Part shown: in pieces, positions 45,752 through 46,972 of the stretch | Numbering within the stretch: position 1 is the first letter of the stretch | Layout: the number at the start of each line of letters is the position of its first letter | Assembly (NCBI GenBank): GCA_026986435.1 | Contig: JALSOP010000055.1 | Span: 1-46,972, forward strand | DNA length: 46,972 nt | DNA from: Desulfurococcales archaeon | Lineage (GTDB): Archaea; Thermoproteota; Thermoprotei_A; Sulfolobales; NBVN01 | Reading direction: 5' to 3' | Notes under the pieces: generated by a model | What the model was told of the DNA's origin: nothing | Seen by the model: the letters and a program-made list of their open reading frames with translations, nothing else | The model's database searches: none | Position numbers and translations under genes: made by a program

Positions 45752-46081
45752 AACGGCGGACATATAGTCAGGGTCGTCGTCAGTAACCGCTCCAAACACA
45801 ACTCCTCCGCCCTTATCGCCAGAGACAGAGGCTACCGCCGTGTCAAGGATCAGATTAATCACTTCCTTAACGCTGACAGCCTTTCTTACTCTATACTCTA
45901 CCCCTCTATAGATTAATGTAACAGGGTGTTTCGGATTAAAGAAAGGAACAACGTACACCTCCATTCCATACTCCCTAAAGAGTCTCTGGGCTGCCTCCCA
46001 CACTATCTTCAGCACGTTTTCCCCAAGGTCGCTACCGTTGACAATGACGTAGATAGTGTCGTCGTCAAGACCTACTACCAT
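45725..46081 (-). CDS. Hypothetical protein
   Basis: 118 aa, MVVGLDDDTIYVIVNGSDLGENVLKIVWEAAQRLF...; coding-like composition; overlaps the previous gene's end by 27 nt. Confidence 0.55.
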   Translation of the reverse strand: MVVGLDDDTIYVIVNGSDLGENVLKIVWEAAQRLFREYGMEVYVVPFFNPKHPVTLIYRGVEYRVRKAVSVKEVINLILDTAVASVSGDKGGGVVFGAVTDDDPDYMSAVLVNSYVIA

Positions 46082-46175
46082 CAGGCGATCACCCGTTGTG
46101 ATTGGGCGTACCTAGTTCCATATAAGGCCTCCCCCCTATTTGATTCCGGTGTTACCAATGATCTGGTTCGCCTAT

Positions 46176-46388
46176 ATGATGACACCCTTGGGTCCTTCTG
46201 TAAGAGTAAGGAAGTTATTCATTTACTCTGTCGGCGAGGCTATGAGTGAGGGTAAGGGCTTCGTTAAGTTCCGGGAGCTACGCATTGAAAAAGTTGATCA
46301 TCTCTACGACCTCGTGAGGGTCGATCCCGATGCGGCTGACCTCGCGAGGGAAGGAGTTAAGGAGTTCACGATAGGGGTTATCGGCTGA
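46176..46388 (+). CDS. Small hypothetical protein (about 70 aa)
   Basis: MMTPLGPSVRVRKLFIYSVGEAMSEGKGFVKFRELRIEKVDHLYDLVRVDPDAADLAREGVKEFTIGVIG; start chosen inside ORF 46140-46388. Confidence 0.5.
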   Translation: MMTPLGPSVRVRKLFIYSVGEAMSEGKGFVKFRELRIEKVDHLYDLVRVDPDAADLAREGVKEFTIGVIG

Positions 46389-46438
46389 CACATGCTTTGT
46401 TTTTATGCTTCCTTGTAATGATTTTCTGGGTGGCTCCC

Positions 46439-46972
46439 ATGTTCAGGAATGATAAAAGAAAGAGAAGAACTATATTTGACGTATTTGACGAAATATTTTA
46501 TGAATTCTTTGAAGACCTGGAGAGGGAGATCCAGGAGTTCCAAAAGTACCTTTCGAGATCGGCGTATCGGGAAATCCAGGAGGGACAGAAGAAGGGCTTT
46601 GAACGCCCAATAGTTTATGGCTTTCGTATAACGGTTGGCCCAGACGGTGTGCCAAGGATAGAGGAGTTCGGTAATGTAAGGAAGATCGGGAGAAAACCAG
46701 AGATCGCTGAGGAGATGGAGCCCCTCGTTGATGTCGTGGATGAGGGCGACAGCGTGAGGGTGATAGCTGAACTACCCGGTGTTGACAAGGACGATATAGA
46801 GCTCGAGGCTGTGGACAAGACCCTCATAATAAAAGCTAAGGGCAAACACAGAAGCTACTATAAAGAAGTCGATCTTCCGGCTAAGGTCGAGATAGATTCT
46901 GCTAAAGCACGCTATAGGAACGGCGTGCTTGAAGTAGTGCTTAAGAAGGTGGAGAAGGCAGGGAAGGGCAAG
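46439..46972 (+). CDS. Hsp20/alpha-crystallin family small heat shock protein (runs off window end)
   Basis: VVDEGDSVRVIAELPGVDKDDIELEAVDKTLIIKAKGKHRSYYKEVDLPAKVEIDSAKARYRNGVLEVVLKKVEK; open at 46972. Confidence 0.88.
   Translation, partial: MFRNDKRKRRTIFDVFDEIFYEFFEDLEREIQEFQKYLSRSAYREIQEGQKKGFERPIVYGFRITVGPDGVPRIEEFGNVRKIGRKPEIAEEMEPLVDVVDEGDSVRVIAELPGVDKDDIELEAVDKTLIIKAKGKHRSYYKEVDLPAKVEIDSAKARYRNGVLEVVLKKVEKAGKGK

Noticed and set aside
1-46972. CRISPR array, transposase/IS, rRNA operon, restriction-modification or toxin-antitoxin operon
   Set aside because: Looked for spaced direct repeats, transposase motifs and R-M motifs; none convincing. The RHH-like gene lacks an obvious toxin partner

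Overview
The window is about 47 kb of a gene-dense archaeal chromosome. It is probably Thermoproteota, judging from AMP phosphorylase, KptA, archaeal AsnRS, Thr-rich stalked surface proteins, TATA/BRE promoters, and many GTG/TTG or leaderless starts. I see no CRISPR array, rRNA, convincing tRNA or transposase. Recognisable genes include NAD synthetase, AMP phosphorylase, DHH phosphoesterase, an SLC13-type transporter, tRNA 2'-phosphotransferase, an AAA ATPase, a Dpp/Opp-type ABC operon, AsnRS, M17 aminopeptidase, a KaiC-like ATPase, a Fe3+/phosphonate-type ABC system with a stalked metallophosphoesterase, a radical SAM-TRAM protein, an ADP-forming acyl-CoA synthetase alpha subunit, UPRTase, nitroreductase, SDR, a Bcp peroxiredoxin and Hsp20. 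The most notable observations are below. (1) A well-formed C/D box sRNA at 35726-35781 has a D guide that fits the tRNA T-arm, with the methylation register exactly on C56. (2) A second candidate C/D sRNA on the minus strand at 38521-38575 has a D guide that fits the 23S rRNA segment around E. coli position 1962. (3) A probable surface nutrient-acquisition module at 27334-35688 has Thr stalks whose DNA is shared between genes. (4) A poorly characterised cluster at 43505-46388 contains an RHH-like regulator behind tandem dyads, an HTH-C2H2 protein, a small zinc-finger protein and a flavoprotein-like protein that lacks an obvious dinucleotide-binding N-terminus. All family calls come from motif reading by eye; no database searches were run.
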